64,000 bases of DNA. Source: Trichoplax adhaerens. Lineage: Eukaryota > Placozoa > Uniplacotomia > Trichoplacea > Trichoplacidae. Shown one piece after another: positions 12,232 through 25,661 of the stretch. The notes beneath the pieces were generated by a model. It ran no database searches and was not told the DNA's origin. It saw only the letters and a program-made list of their open reading frames with translations. Positions within the stretch are counted from its first letter, which is position 1, and every line of letters begins with the position of its first letter. A program made the translations under genes and the position numbers. The stretch is taken from positions 7,713,219 through 7,777,218 of the forward strand of contig NW_002060945.1 of NCBI RefSeq assembly GCF_000150275.1. The letters are read 5' to 3'.

Positions 12232-12745
12232 CTTATCGATGTGTATAGTTAACCAACGTAACTCAAATGATTCCATTTAGATAAATCTTGCCTAGATCAT
12301 TTCAGATCTGTTACAATCCTACGTATGCTTTCTACTATAACACAATGATTTAAAAATCCAGTATTGACATAATCTAAAAATTATTTTAAAACTTTTTTAA
12401 TCAAAGTATCATTAACAGCTATGTGGTATCTATTCCAACTAAATCAATCTAACCTATCTAAAGGTAGCTCAACTCAGTTTACTGGCAAAATAATTGCAGT
12501 CTTCTTAACATGCATTTGTATAACTCTAAGCCACGGGTAATATGGCAGTTAGCGATTATTTTGAGGTAATTGCAATTGATCTAAGAAGATAGTAGAGTTG
12601 ATAAGTGCAGCTAAATATGATGTATAATGAAATGATTATATTCGATAATTCGTGAATGATATAAAAAGAAAAATATAGAATAGAAATCAATTCCAGCTAG
12701 ACCATTGTAGCTTAAATATTACCTGTAGTTATAAATTGTCCACAG
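12232..12745. repeat. Dispersed repeat R2, copy 1
   Basis: It is nearly identical to 35003-35522, starting at TATCGATGTGTAT and ending near ACCTTTC. It has no open frame and no clear TSD. It abuts the broken edge of GPCR remnant c and may have replaced that gene's TM6-TM7 end. Confidence 0.8.
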
Positions 12746-12751
12746 CACCTT

Positions 12752-13275
12752 TCTAAATAAAACTGAAACATAGATCAACATCTTAATAGGTTTATCTTCT
12801 TGACCTGAACTAACACTTCCAAAATGGTCTTTCATTATTATACTAACTTGACGTAATTTTTTTGTCGCTCTGCAGTAGTATTAGCTAACAATAACAACCG
12901 ACACTAAAAAGCCCATAAAGAAGGAATAGCAAGCAGCTAGTAGTGCTATGTGATGTCGACTATTTACCTCCTAAGAATACATATAAGTAACTTCAAAAAA
13001 CGAATCTGCTACCGTATCTGGTAGAATAGCCATTGGAAAACAGATTGAGAACATCCATAAGCTAACCAATTGGATAAATGCTGTCCTACTTTTCAAAGTA
13101 GAGCTAGTTGAATAAATAATTAGCCTGTATCTATTCATCGGGATAAACGCTAACGTTAAAACATGCAATGAAACACATGCACACATGAATAAAGATTAAA
13201 TAAACTGACATTCCATGATGTTGTTACATTCGATGTTAGCGAGCGATTATTAATAAGATCATGCCATTCTTCCAT
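12752..13275 (-). pseudogene. GPCR remnant, gene c
   Basis: A decayed member of the receptor array. Reading from the ATG at 13273-13275, the N-terminal region (NNxS/NxT area) is joined directly to late TM3 by a deletion of TM1 to early TM3. A TM3-TM4 stretch follows, with the DRY region changed to NRY (IPMNRYRLII). The conserved Trp codon in loop 2 has become a stop. Loop 3 and the start of TM6 are still recognisable. TM6-TM7 are gone, cut by repeat R2. It cannot make a seven-helix receptor. Confidence 0.85.
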
Positions 13276-15114
13276 ATCCGGTCGTAGCAGTTCTGTAACT
13301 TATCCAAAAGACAAATATATCTAGAAATACTTTATTTACTTGAAGATATTAAATGTATTGAATCGCTACTCGAATAAGACGCTATGATATCATGCAATCT
13401 ATTAAAGCTAATGCAAAGCAACGGTATAAAGATAATTATTTTAGTCTTCAGTCTTCTATTTATAAGCTATGAATACCTCTGTCAATCAATATGCTGACAC
13501 TTTCAAACTATACAGGCATGACAATTACTGACCTTTGTTCTATCACGTAATAATAGATTTCTTTAATATTATGTCTACCTCAACTCATATTACCTTCGCC
13601 ACAGGAGAAAATTTTATAATTGCCTCGTGAAAACATTGACAAGATCAGATAACAAATAAAATTATTGATTCTTTACTGTATAGAGGTACATACTAAGGAA
13701 AATAGTGTTAACCTATATAACAACGTTCCTTACATTTATTCTTTACATGACCTTGTATATTATTATCCGCAATTTAAAAAAAAACAGTTTTTGTTGTACA
13801 AAATTCTGTCTAATAAAGTAATTATTAATACCACAAACATCGATAATCAATTTATCATAAATGTGTGCTAGACAGAGGCATTATTGTTCTTTAAGATTTG
13901 AACAGTCACGAAAAGCAAAAGACTCACACTTTGTCATGGAAAAAAAGGATAACTTACAGTAACTAATAATTCATTTATTATTTTATTATGCAGTATTAAA
14001 GAAAAATAGAATAATACAGAAATACAGAATAGTCTTAAATTTGAAGACTATATAGTAGATTCTCACGGTAGAATGGATGAATTACGAGGAATTGTTTTAC
14101 TTGATAACTTAAGTATTACTAAAGGCAACTTTGTTGCCATTCGTCGTGATAGGAGAAGCGTGACACCCTGGCAATTCAATTTAAGTCAATACCATAATAA
14201 TCTACCTAGAAATATCATTGAAATCTTTATTCTTTCGGCTGAAAAATGAGCCAGTTACTTTATTTGGTTTATTAAGATTCGATTCAATCCTCATTACACC
14301 GCTACTGATAATAGTCTATAGTAATTACGCTAATAAACTGTAAGCCAAATTTCTTCCGATATTCTATACTTATAGAGTATCGTTTCAGTAAGCAATATTA
14401 TATTAAGAAATAAAATTTATTAGAGTTCTTCACGCTAATAGAGCTCAAAAACATTTTCCTTAATCTTTATCACCTATTTCAACCCATCTTATTCTACTTT
14501 ACAATATAGCGCTTTGCGATTATTCTGCCAGAATTCGAGAATTCTTACTCGCTTATTAGAAACTTAACCTTAAAGAGTGATTACCAATTGACTCTGATAT
14601 TACGACAATAATAAATAACATGCGAACAATAATATGACTACGAAGTCAATAATGTGCTACATTATACAATATTAAAGGAACACAATTCTTTGATATTTTT
14701 CTTGAGGTATAGGAACAAGAAAATTCAAAAAAATTTATATTAGAGTCGTAATTTCATTAGATAAGTAAATTGTTAGCTACAACATAATACAAATTAGCTA
14801 ACCACATACATCGAAGAATTGACCAAGGTATTAAATTAACTGTGATATATCATACTATAAATATACATAATTACCTTAACTTTGCGATACTACTGCTACA
14901 CTAAAAAGACGAAAATTTACCAATTAATTATAATAATACCATTTTACTATGGTTCAGTAATAAGAAAAAACGAATAATTTTTTACCTTTTTAAGTTTAAT
15001 AGTCAGTTATTAAAATTTGAAGTAGTAGGCGAGCTTCAGATGAACTAGATAAATTTCACAAAATATAAGCAACTTAAATCACTAGCGTGCTCTGATTAGC
15101 ACATATTCTTGCAA
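13276..15114. other. Array unit 3 non-coding flank
   Basis: A shortened unit. 13276-14000 matches the receptor 5' flanks and 14100-15100 matches other units around 11100-11600, 18200-19260 and 21500-21900. No gene is seen; the short plus-strand open frame at 13665-13871 lies in sequence shared with non-coding flanks. Confidence 0.55.
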
Positions 15115-15420
15115 TATCTCTGTGATGTTTCGGAAAGTTGAGAGTTCGGCATTAGTCGCAATAAAGTACAATAGAATAGTTAACGGAAGAGTTATCTTTA
15201 TTGAACTAGTGTAAGAGAATAATCGTGTAAGATTATCGTGTAAGATTATCGTGCGAGTAACGACGTAACTAGTCGAATAATTATAGTCCTGTAGAATAGG
15301 TAAAGCGTGCAAGCTTACCGTGTAACTACCAGAACTAACTAATGAGGGCAAAAGAAGATAGCTTATATAATGTTAAGAGCACAGTAGGAGGAAATTACTT
15401 ATAGACGCGGATGATTCATA
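15115..15420. repeat. Dispersed repeat R3, copy 2
   Basis: It interrupts array sequence just after a conserved TATCTCT motif that in other units (21942) runs on into the receptor 3' region. It is similar to 11880-12155 and contains a short tandem run of GTAAGATTATCGT. It starts TGTGATG like the LTR at 26309, and a few motifs (TTAGTCGC, GAGTAACGA) recur in both, so it may be a decayed LTR. Confidence 0.45.
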
Positions 15421-15507
15421 ATAATATATTACTTCTACGTAAGGGTAATGCTACGGTATAATCTAGCTAGAGTCCAAGAAACTTCCTCAGTGTAAATTAT
15501 TAAATAT

Positions 15508-17811
15508 AAGTTAAGTATATTTAGAGTTATGTTATAGTCTAGTAGAAATTAACGTTTCACTAAAAATCACTATAGTCTCTCTTCTTAACTAAGTAACTAA
15601 CCAAGTTACCAAACATAGTGGAGATAGATAATGAGAAAAACCAAGCAAAATTGTGATTATGCCCAAGCTTAAGTAAGACTGAAATCGTAGAAGAGTAAAC
15701 CAAGGAAAAACAAATTCAATCAGATTGATTAGTATGTCTGTTTCGAACACAAAGATATTTATAAATCATGTTTTTCTTGGTGAGATAAATAACTGGATTA
15801 TGTAAAGGGGCAAGAAATATAAGCAAGTTTGGTAAAGTATTTAGAATCATCATCTATTCGTGATCATAATTTGTTATGTTTGCTCCATTAGCATTCAAGT
15901 AAATAGTGTTTACTAATGTAATGGATACGGGTACACCCATTATAAAAAATAAGACTGAAACACAGATTAACATCCTAATAGCTTTATCTTTGTGTCGTGA
16001 ATTAGTATGACCAAAACGTTCTTTCGTTATTGCACTAACTTGACGTAATTTTTTTATCACTCTGAAGTGGTAATAGGCAATAACAGTTCCTGGCAGTAAA
16101 AAAATTATTAAAAAGAAATAACAAGTACCCAGTAATTGTATTTGATGTCGACCATTTACTTCCCAAGAATGTATACAAATAAATTTAAAACGTGAATCTG
16201 CTATCACATCTGTTAGAGTAACTGCTGGAAAACAAACTGATAATACCAATATGCTAGCCAATTGAATATATGCTGTCCTACTTTTCAAAGCAGGTCTAGT
16301 TGGATAAAGAATTAGTCTGTATCTATCCTTCGCGATCAACACTAACGTTAAAACATGTAATGAAGAGCATACATACAGCAAGAATGTTGATACTCTACAT
16401 ACGGGTGTCATAATTTGCTCAGGCCAGCCTAATGAATAAGTCTTAAATACAATGATACAGTACGCAGAAAATACTAAGCAAATAAACAAATCGCAAACTG
16501 TTAGGTGTAGAAAGAAGATATCTGAAGAAAATTTTATCTTATCGATTTTGACCATCATAAAAAGAATTATAAGATTTAAGATAAATCCTATCATGAAAAT
16601 AAGTAATATTATCACCCCAATATACCAATAACGATTAAACACAGAGGCAATCCATGATGTTGTTGCATTCAATATTAGCGAATGGTTATTACTAGCACCA
16701 TTAAATACTTCCATAATCGGCTGGCGTAGTTATATAACTTATCGTCACGACGAAAATGTTAGATAATATTTTTATTAGATGCCCTTAAAATGAAGTACTG
16801 AATACAATTTTTGGACCTTTGTTGTCGCAATACTGACGATGTATTTCATGTAAAATGCAATTTTCTAACTTGAAGATTTTAAATATATTCACAGTAATCA
16901 TTGCTCGAATAGGACGTTATGAGATCTTGCAGTCTATTGAATTATAAAACAATTATGCAAAGATAATTATTTCAGTCTTCTATCTTCTATTCATTAGCTA
17001 TGAGTACTTCTGTCAATAGTGTTATTGGTGCTTTTAAACTATGGAGGCCTGACAATTACTGACATTAATTTTATCATGGATTAATAAAGTTCTTTAATGT
17101 CATGTCCACCTCCGTTTATAGAGTATTATCTTCCGTCATCAGAAAAAGCTTTATTATTATTTCGTAAAAAAATTGGCAGGATCAGATTAAAATTGTAATT
17201 ATAATTATATTTTTGGTCCATTACGACATAGAGATACTCACTAAGGGAAAAAGTATCAATCTATACAAAAATACTTCTCATATGTATTCGTTACATAATT
17301 TTATATATCGCAATCCCAATCTCAAATAAAATAGTGTTCGTTGCACAAAATTCTGCTAAATAAAGTAATCAATTAATATTACATACAGTTACACACCTGT
17401 ATTCAATTTCTCATGAGCATAAATTTAAACAGAGTAATTATTTTGTGAGACTTGAATATTTATGAAAAGCAGTAGATCCTACATTTATTCATTCAATACG
17501 TAGATAAGTTACTGTAAAAGAATAACTTTTACATAGCTATCGTAATATAGTTTCTATTAGAAAACTTATCTATGAATGTGCTTATAGTAATTTATCTATG
17601 GCGTTTTACATATTTTAAAATGATAAGTACATACTTGTATAATATTATCCACCAACTGATAATTAATGCTTTTGTCGATTTACTATAAATTAACTGACTT
17701 TTCAATAAAGTTTAGGCTCAGTTCGTCTAAGAAAGACTAGCGATGTTTACTGTTCCTCCTGACGATAATAGATCGTCAGTATTTAGATTTATAACGTAGA
17801 TAATTATTATG
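15508..17811. repeat. Segmental duplication, copy 2
   Basis: Second copy of the 541-2862 block, with receptor d inside. Similarity ends near 17811, after which the two loci are unrelated. Confidence 0.85.
15716..16714 (-). pseudogene. GPCR gene d with a single premature TAG
   Basis: A 999-bp copy of gene a with no net indel. The first 286 codons differ from gene a at only about four residues (V7A, I110T, H114Y and one Ile-to-Val in TM6). Codon 287, CAG (Gln) in gene a, is TAG at 15854-15856. The remaining 45 codons, with TM7 and NPxxY, stay open and conserved down to the normal stop at 15716. The product would be a receptor without TM7, probably non-functional. Because the rest is intact, the lesion is very young or polymorphic; stop read-through cannot be excluded. 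Confidence 0.85.
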
Positions 17812-19274
17812 GGGAGTTATTTGCAAGTCTATACAGCTACTATTAGCCTCCGATAGTGGCATTGAAAACTTCATCAAGATAAAAACTCTCGGTATCTTCC
17901 TTATTATAATCAATAACCTACAAATTATTAAAGAGACAGTACAAGGATTAAAACTGAAATAGTTTAGTTTAGAATTACAGAAGCAATAAAATACAGAATA
18001 GTTTTAACATTAAAGATTAGTGTTACTTTGATTAGATGCCTGTTACTAGTTTAAATATTCATCGCAAAATAAAGCATTTAGTGTTATTTAATTATCTTTT
18101 CAAATCGATATAACAGAACAGCAGCTTTCTTATAACTTACTATGTTGGATATTTTATTAGTAGAGTAATGATACCTTACAATATTGAGTAGATTCATACG
18201 GTAAAATAGATAAACTACGAGGAATTGTTTTATTTGATAACTCAAGTATTATTGTAGGCAACTTTGTTGCTAAGAGTAAATTGAATCAAGTATATTTAAG
18301 AACAGTAAATAGGAACTTTGGCTTGACTTCATTTTGAGCTCAAGATGTTTTACTTTAGATTTTTATTTCTATTTAATTATCACTCTACCAATTAATTATG
18401 CAATAAAAAGGTTTTTTCCAAATTCTATCTTGACTAAGATAATTATATTGTAACAATTACCATAAACTGTTCGATTGATAAAAGAGTTTAGATGACTTTG
18501 TTTCAATTTCGGAAATTTCAATTAAAGAGAGGAAAGGGAACTATTTATGAACAGCGCTATTTTATTCTAATACTATTGTTAAAGGCAGGATTCTTTAAAG
18601 TTTAATACAATCGCCGATCAACTTAGATTGTACTGATATACTAATAAATTATTGTAGCCCGGATTGAATTATCTTACTCAGTGAGTAAGTTACCTAAAGC
18701 ATCATGAGCGAAGAAATATACTAGCCAATTTACCATATCAGCTTCAAGTGTTGGCTTAGTTCTCTTTAAATTTATGCTCCAAACTTTCGAAATGAAACAA
18801 AGTTAAAAAAGAAAATTAATTGCTGGATTTGAATTTAAAATAGCTTCATATAATTTATGTCCATGTTAACATCCACACTAACTCTAGGAAAATAATTCAT
18901 TCATTCATTTCTCTAATCACGAACATCTGTGGTATATGTGATAGAAAAATGCAGAAGTAGTACTCTATAGCTATTTTTTCATTTTAATTCTTAATTTGAA
19001 AGACCTCGTTAGAACCTTGAAAATTTTTGATTAGTTTTGCATTGGTAATCCAGTTTAAGTTAATACTGCCATAATCTATCTAGGGATATCACTGTTAGCT
19101 TTCCTCATTCAACTGAAAAAATGGCTAATTATCTTAGTGCATTTGGTTCATTAAAATTTTTTTTAATACCGCATGCATCACTACCGATAATATTCTATGG
19201 CAATTGCACTAATAAACTATGCACTAAATTTCTTCTGATATTCTATACTTATAATATATCTGTGATAAAGTATC

Positions 19275-19738
19275 TTCTCAAAAATACAACACGAACTACA
19301 GTTTCTTGTAAACTTCACTTTATTCATAAGATTAGGTTCGTCTCATTATTCTCATGTCTACCAAGGACTATCTGAACTATCACAGCAATATTCACAATTT
19401 ATATACAATTAGTTACACAATGATTTTCTTTTAAGCACAATCATATCTTACCAATTAACTTACAAGTTCACATCTAAATTTACCATCACGCTATCAATTC
19501 ATAATTCGCGCTTCTAATTAAAGCGTCACAATACAAATCTAACAGTACTAACATAATTAGCGCTATCTATTATTATCTCAGAATCTTAATATATGCATCT
19601 CAACACAATTACTACAATACATTCCGTAAACATCTTTCACAATTAGAAACTTATGCAGTCTTACAACCTAGCGTACGATTTATCAATTCTCGCATTATTC
19701 CATAATTTTAATCTTAAGCTTATTTGGGGCTTCACTTT
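19275..19738. mobile_element. Unclassified 464-bp insertion with 6-bp TSD
   Basis: AGTATC flanks the segment at 19269-19274 and 19739-19744. The paralogous position in unit 3 (around 14390) has one AGTATC and runs on without the insert. The insert is markedly poor in G and rich in C on the plus strand (clearest at 19390-19700). It has neither TG...CA ends nor matching inverted ends. Confidence 0.55.
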
Positions 19739-20029
19739 AGTATCGTACCAGTTAGCAATATCGGATTAAGTAATATAATTTATTAAAGTTCAAAAATCAT
19801 TTTTCCCTAATATTTGTCACGTATTTAAACCCATCACATTCTGCTATGCAGTATAACGCTTTACGACTACTCTGCTTGAATTTAAAAGTTTTGACTTGCC
19901 TATAGGAAATTTGACATTAAACAGTAATAAACAATTGGCACTATTACTACGATAATAAGAAATGATACGTATGAAGTAATAATAATATCACTTTAAGCTT
20001 GATCTACTCCAATGGTGATTTGGGTTCTA

Positions 20030-21145
20030 ATTTAAGATTGGTAGTTTATGTTATTGTTTTTTATAATTTATACGAGTGTGTTACATGCCGTAAAAAGATA
20101 CAATTTATAGCTAAACTACGATTATTATTTATTTATTTCGTGATTTCAGGAATCTAGGGTAGAATTAATTGTATCCTATTTGATTAGTTGCTAGTTTAAT
20201 AATTGATATAGCGTGATAATTTGATGGTCTGAAATTATCAACTATTCTGCATAGCATATAAAAGGTGACGTGGTTGAGTAGTTGAATAGTTGAAGTTAGA
20301 GAAGTAAAGAAGATAGAGATTTCGATATTCCTGAAAATCGTGAGCAATTTCATTTCTTAGATAGTTTACTTAGTCAAGGCACTACCGCCCTTTTGTAAAT
20401 CTTTTGAGGGGTTTTGAAAAAATTATTAAAAATTATAATGAGCAGGCATTTTCCCGTAAACTGAGTTTGAATTGAAATTCAAAATTGTCAGTATCAATAA
20501 TTTTACGGCCATTATTACTTCTATTCAATAAAGTAATTGTACATGAAGACTAGTATGACGAGACGAGTATTTTTATGTAAGGAGCATGTTATTCATTCTT
20601 TGCAGTTTAATGCTAGCCAAAATTGTATAGCCGCTAACGTTAAATATTGATGATAATTAAGTAAACAGACCTTTTTAATAATGATAACATCGCTCTGTCA
20701 AGTAGCTTAAAAAAATTAAATTAGCTTGTACAGAAGTTTTGGAGTACAATAACAATCATGATATGAGCTTGTTAAATGACTTAAAATTGCCACCAAAGAT
20801 AAATTACGTAATTATGCATCATATAGTGTAAAACTGAATGTTTCAATCTGGCTTCTAATTTAAGAATAGTAGTCTATTTTAATGTTTTTTTTATTTATAT
20901 ACTTTATACCTTAAAAAGGTAAATTTATAAATAAACAACGATCATTATTCATTTAGTGATTTCGAGAATCTAGGGTAGTATTTATCTTAAGCTATGTGAT
21001 TCATTGCTAGTTTAATTTAGAATGATGATATGATAGTCTGATACCACCAACAACTCTGCTTAGCATATAAAAGGTGGTGTAGTTGAGCAGTTGAGTAGTT
21101 CAAGTTAATGAAGTAAAGATAAAGATCTAGATATTCCTAAAAATA
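20030..21145. repeat. Internal duplication in array flank
   Basis: 20030-20350 and 20840-21145 are diverged direct copies sharing a block around GCATATAAAAGGTG and a GTTGAGTAGTTGA-like run. A third version is near 3920-3990 in unit 1. Confidence 0.5.
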
Positions 21146-22079
21146 ACAACAATAGGTAAACGATCCTTATAAATAGTGACAAGATTACTCCTTCAATAAG
21201 CCTAAAGAAAATTAGAACAAAAGTAGCGTAATAAAATTTGCAGTATACTCGTATATCCGGATAGTACCATATCGTCTTCTTAATTAACTTCTTGAGCCAC
21301 TATTTGTAAAGTAATTTTGAAGAAGGCCGCTAGAGCTTAAGTACTTCACCTGTACTAACTTTATTTTTAGCATTTGTAAAATTTATAATTGCGAAACAAA
21401 GAGACTAATGTTTCATAACGTAATTCGGAAAATTGTAACTACCAACCTATAGTGACAATAGTAAGGCCACATAATCAGTAATATGGTACATAACACAGTA
21501 TCAAAAAATGCAGTTCTTTGATGCCTTTATAAAAGTACAGAAAATAAGAAAATTCAAATAAAACATACATCAGAGTTGTGATTTTACGAAATGAATAAAT
21601 TGTTGGCAAGAACATAATACAAATTAGTTACTGGTATACATTAGAAAATTGATTATGGCATCGAATCAACTGTGATATAAGATACCCTAAATGCGCATAG
21701 TTACCTTTATTTTGTGATGCTACTGTTGCTTTGAAATAACGAAAATTCACTGGTTAATTATTATAATACCATGTTACTATGGCAAAGTAATAAGACACAA
21801 CAAATAGTCTGTACTTTTTAAGTTAAAAATTCAGTTGCTAAGATTTAAAATAGTAAGTGAGCTTCATGTGAACTCAGTAAATTCCACGAAATATAATTAA
21901 CTTGAGTCGTTAGTGTACTCTGATTAGCATAGATTCTTACAATATCTCTCTTCTTAACTAAATCAATAGCCAAATTACATCGAGGAGATAGATTGTGAAG
22001 AAAATCAAGTAAAAATGAAAACAAGTGAAAGCTAGCTTATGATTGAAATCGTAGAAACGGAAAACCAAGGAGAAACACT

Positions 22080-23084
22080 TCACTCGGATAGATTGGTATG
22101 TCTAATTCGAATACAGGGACACCTACAAATTAAATTTTTCTTGGTGAGATAAATAAGCGGATTGTGTAAAGGGGCAAGAAACACAAGCACGTGTAATAAA
22201 GTCTCTAAAATCATATTGCGTTCGCGATCATCAATTGTTAGGATTGATGCATTAAACTTAAAGTAGAGAGTGTTAGCAAATTTAATTGCCACTGGTAAAG
22301 CTGTTGTGAAAAATAAGGCTGAAACACAGATTAACATCTTAATAGCTCGTTCTTTATCGCTTCGTCTTGAACTAACGTGGACAAAACGTTGTTTCATTAT
22401 TATACCAATTTGGCGTAACTTTCTTATCGCTTTGAAGTGGCAATAGCTAATAACAGCACCCGGCAGTAATAAAATAATTAAAAAGTAGTAGCAAATAGCC
22501 AGTAATTCTATATGATATCGATTATTTACTTTCCAAGAATGTATACAATTAATTTTAAAATTTGGATCTACTGTCACATCCATTATAGTAACTGTTGGAA
22601 AACAGGCTAATAATATCCATATGCTAGCCAATTGAATAAATACTCTCCTACGTTTCAAAGTAGATCTAATTGGATAAACAATTAGTCTGTATCTATCTCT
22701 TGAGATCAAAGCTAACGTTAAAACATGTAATGAAGAGAATAAATACAGTGAGAATATTGCTACTCTACATGTTGGAGTCATAATTGCTTTAGGCCAGTTT
22801 AATGAATAAATCGCATATACGATGATACAGTACGTAGAATATGCTAAGCAAATGAATAAATCGCAAACTGTGAGGTGTAAGAAGAGGATATCTGAAAAAG
22901 ATTTTATCTTATCAATTTTGACCATTATAACCAGAATTATAAGATTTAAGATAAATCCTATCACGAAAATAAGTAAGATTGTTAGCCCAATATACCAATA
23001 ACGATCAACAATAGACATATTTCCTGACGTTGTTGCGTTCGATATTAACGAATGATTATTAGTAAGGCTTTGTAATACTTCCAT
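22080..23084 (-). CDS. Class A (rhodopsin-like) GPCR, gene e
   Basis: Complete intronless 334-aa receptor. It has N-terminal glycosylation sequons (N10-H-S, N16-A-T and a further N-M-S), N47 in TM1, D75 in TM2, C106, DRY at 130-132, SIW with Trp4.50 in TM4, a loop-2 Cys and NPLIY in TM7. The TM6 toggle Trp is replaced by Ala (motif TALP). The tail ends with a CPC motif and a basic stretch. All helices are unbroken and the ATG aligns with that of the paralogues, so this is likely functional. By sequence it is closest to gene a in TM2-TM3 and to gene b at the N-terminus, which hints at past exchange between array members. Confidence 0.9.
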   Translation of the reverse strand: MEVLQSLTNNHSLISNATTSGNMSIVDRYWYIGLTILLIFVIGFILNLIILVIMVKIDKIKSFSDILFLHLTVCDLFICLAYSTYCIIVYAIYSLNWPKAIMTPTCRVAIFSLYLFSSLHVLTLALISRDRYRLIVYPIRSTLKRRRVFIQLASIWILLACFPTVTIMDVTVDPNFKINCIHSWKVNNRYHIELLAICYYFLIILLLPGAVISYCHFKAIRKLRQIGIIMKQRFVHVSSRRSDKERAIKMLICVSALFFTTALPVAIKFANTLYFKFNASILTIDDRERNMILETLLHVLVFLAPLHNPLIYLTKKNLICRCPCIRIRHTNLSE

Positions 23085-25254
23085 AATCGAGTGTAGTAGA
23101 TATATAACTTATCCACAAGATAAAAGTCTTCAATAAGTGTTTTATTAGATGAAATTAACAGTGAAGTACAGAATACAGTTTGGCAAATTTGCCTGTTGGG
23201 TCGTTGTTGTGAAAATAAATTTCGTCACTTAAAGATATCAGATATACATGTGTTTGATCGTTGCTGAAATAGGCCGCTATGATATCTGGCAATCTATTAA
23301 TGTGTAACACAACAGTGCAATAGCAATTATTTCAGTCTTCAATCATCTTTTTATCAAGTAAGAATATCTCCGACAATCAATTTGTTAGCGCTACTAAACT
23401 ACACAGACATAACAATTACTAGCATTAGTTCTATCACGTAATAATAAAATTCTGTAATATTACGTCTGCCGCTATTCATATTATTTTCCGTCATGTAGGA
23501 AATCTTTATAATTGCTTGATAAAAACATTGACAAGGTCAAATAACAAATTGTAATTGCAATTATCGATTCTTTACGGTATAGAGGTACTTACTGAGGGCA
23601 ACAGTGTCAATCTATACCAGTATACAAATATTTTTTTAATTTCATTCTTGATAAGACATGGCCTATCATTATCTTAATCTCAAATAAAAATATTTCTGTT
23701 ACACAAAATTCTGCCTAATGAATTAATTATTAATAGCATATACATCTATATTCAATTTATCACAGATGTGTACTTAGGTAGTGACATTATTCCTTGAGAC
23801 TTGGATATCGATGGATAGCAACAGACGCCTACACTTAGTTATAGAACAAGTAAATAACTTACAGTAACTAATAATTCATTTATTGTTTTATTCCACTGCA
23901 TCACAAAATAATTAAGAATGGTAAAGCAGCTGAATTTAATAAAAGCTGATGCTTTTCTTTCGATGTCATCTAATTTTACCGTTGTAATTTAAATCACTAA
24001 ATCATCCAAATATAATTAATCCAAAGCCTACTGAGATACCGTAGTATCTACTGTACTAGTCCATGGCTGTAAATCACTCGTTTTCGTAATAAATTTGTAT
24101 CAAGATATTTAAAATTTTCATCTACGTTAAAAGACGTGAAAACATTGTCATGAAGGCTAATTTTAGAATTCTCTTTCAATATTTTATTTCCAACAAGTAT
24201 TGCAGCCTTGAATTAAAAACAACTAATTTAGATTGATTACTGTAGAATTTACTTAGTATGTTAGTAGATTGTTAACCTGACTACTTTATTTGTGTTAGAA
24301 TTTAATATCGAGTAATATAACATTGTTAAGAATTATACATTATAACTTTCTATTGATTTCGCTGCAGATTTTCCAAAATATTACATCGTATAAAATTGAA
24401 AAACTAAAACAAATCTGGATATGAATGCTTTTGATTAATTTGAATCAGCGCCGCCGCAATCAAGAAGAAATAGAATAATGAATTCGTGCAGAATTGAAAT
24501 TGTAAGCAACTGATATATTTTCATCAATAGAAAAAGTATCTTTGAATCTCATAAGGCACACCGAGGTAGAGGAAAAAAGTTTGATACCTTGTAATAAGCG
24601 TAAGTAATTTGCTACTTAGATACTCGCTCGTTATACTTCGCGTACTATATTGAACTAACTTTACTTATACCATATACTTTATATTATTGCTAACTCACTG
24701 CATAGTAAAGTCTATTCTTTAATTTTCTATATTATAAACGTAGGAATCGTAATCAGCTCACTATATCAATTTCAAGTGCTAGCTTAGTTCTCTTCAAATT
24801 CATGCTTGAAACTTTCGAGATGGAAGTAAATGCATCTTATCTTAGGATGGTGGCCATCTGTTAGTATCAGCTTGTAATACCATTTCCATACCTCTGGAAA
24901 AAGCTAAGCTTTAATTATGTCTATATTAACTGTGGGTAAATAATTTGTTTTTTCTCTAATCAAAAACATTTTCGATATATGTTAAAGAGAAATGCAGTAA
25001 TAGTACTTAACAGCACTCTATGGCCATTCCAACTGTTTTAATTCGAAAAAAATTCACTAGAACCTCGTAATATTTTTATGAATTATACGCTGGTAATACA
25101 ATTTAAGTTAATATCAAGATAATCTATATAGGGATATCCTTGATAGCTGTACTCATTCGACTAACAATATGGCTAGGTACCTTATTTGTTTCATTAAAAT
25201 TCTATTCAATCCTACTTACATCGTTTCAGATACCGTAATAATATATGGTAATTA

Positions 25255-25661
25255 TAGCTGACTATTAAATCACTTATTTTAAGTAACGATGTTATGGCTC
25301 ATGTTCTGTCAACAAAGCGATAGATTGTAAGATAGAATAAAGCTGAACCCGTGTTCAAATAATAGAGTATAAAAAATTACTATAATAATCATTATTACAT
25401 AAAAGAAATAAAAAGCAAATAAAGAAGACCTTCGGATCATAAATTTTTATATATTTTTGTCGTGTTCAGCTCACGACAAGGAAATCTGGGTCTTTGAGTC
25501 TGTAAATACTAAGACCACAACAGCCAAATGTGCCCCCAACAGGCTAAGAGTAGATTAGACTTAGGCTTTTAAATCAGTTTATGAAACCAAGGTAGTCTTG
25601 ACATCCAAGACTACTCTAACTGCACACGTATACTACACGTCAATAGTCAACTAACTAGCTA
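25255..25661. mobile_element. Candidate MITE-like element
   Basis: An interruption of array sequence of about 407 bp. The ends are inverted: TAGCTGACTATT at the left, and at the right the reverse complement of TAGCT-(8 nt)-TGACTATT. Inside are two clean hairpins: GTAGTCTTG/CAAGACTAC with a 5-base loop (near 25590-25612), and TGTCGTG/CACGACA (near 25456-25478). No transposase frame is present. Confidence 0.45.

Larger units (their letters stand above)
17812..22079. other. Array unit 4 non-coding flank
   Basis: Array-type flank without a recognisable gene. It holds the 464-bp insertion at 19275-19738 and an internal duplication (20030-20350 and 20840-21145). The piece just before gene e (about 21940-22079) is the conserved receptor 3' region. 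Open frames at 19121-19375 and 20165-20353 have no family features and overlap repeats. Confidence 0.55.

Noticed and set aside
19261-19754. LTR reading of the unit-4 insertion (TGTGATAAAG...TTAGCA with ATATC repeats)
   Set aside because: The right end would include sequence that is clearly ordinary array flank in the paralogues; the AGTATC borders fit the paralogue better.
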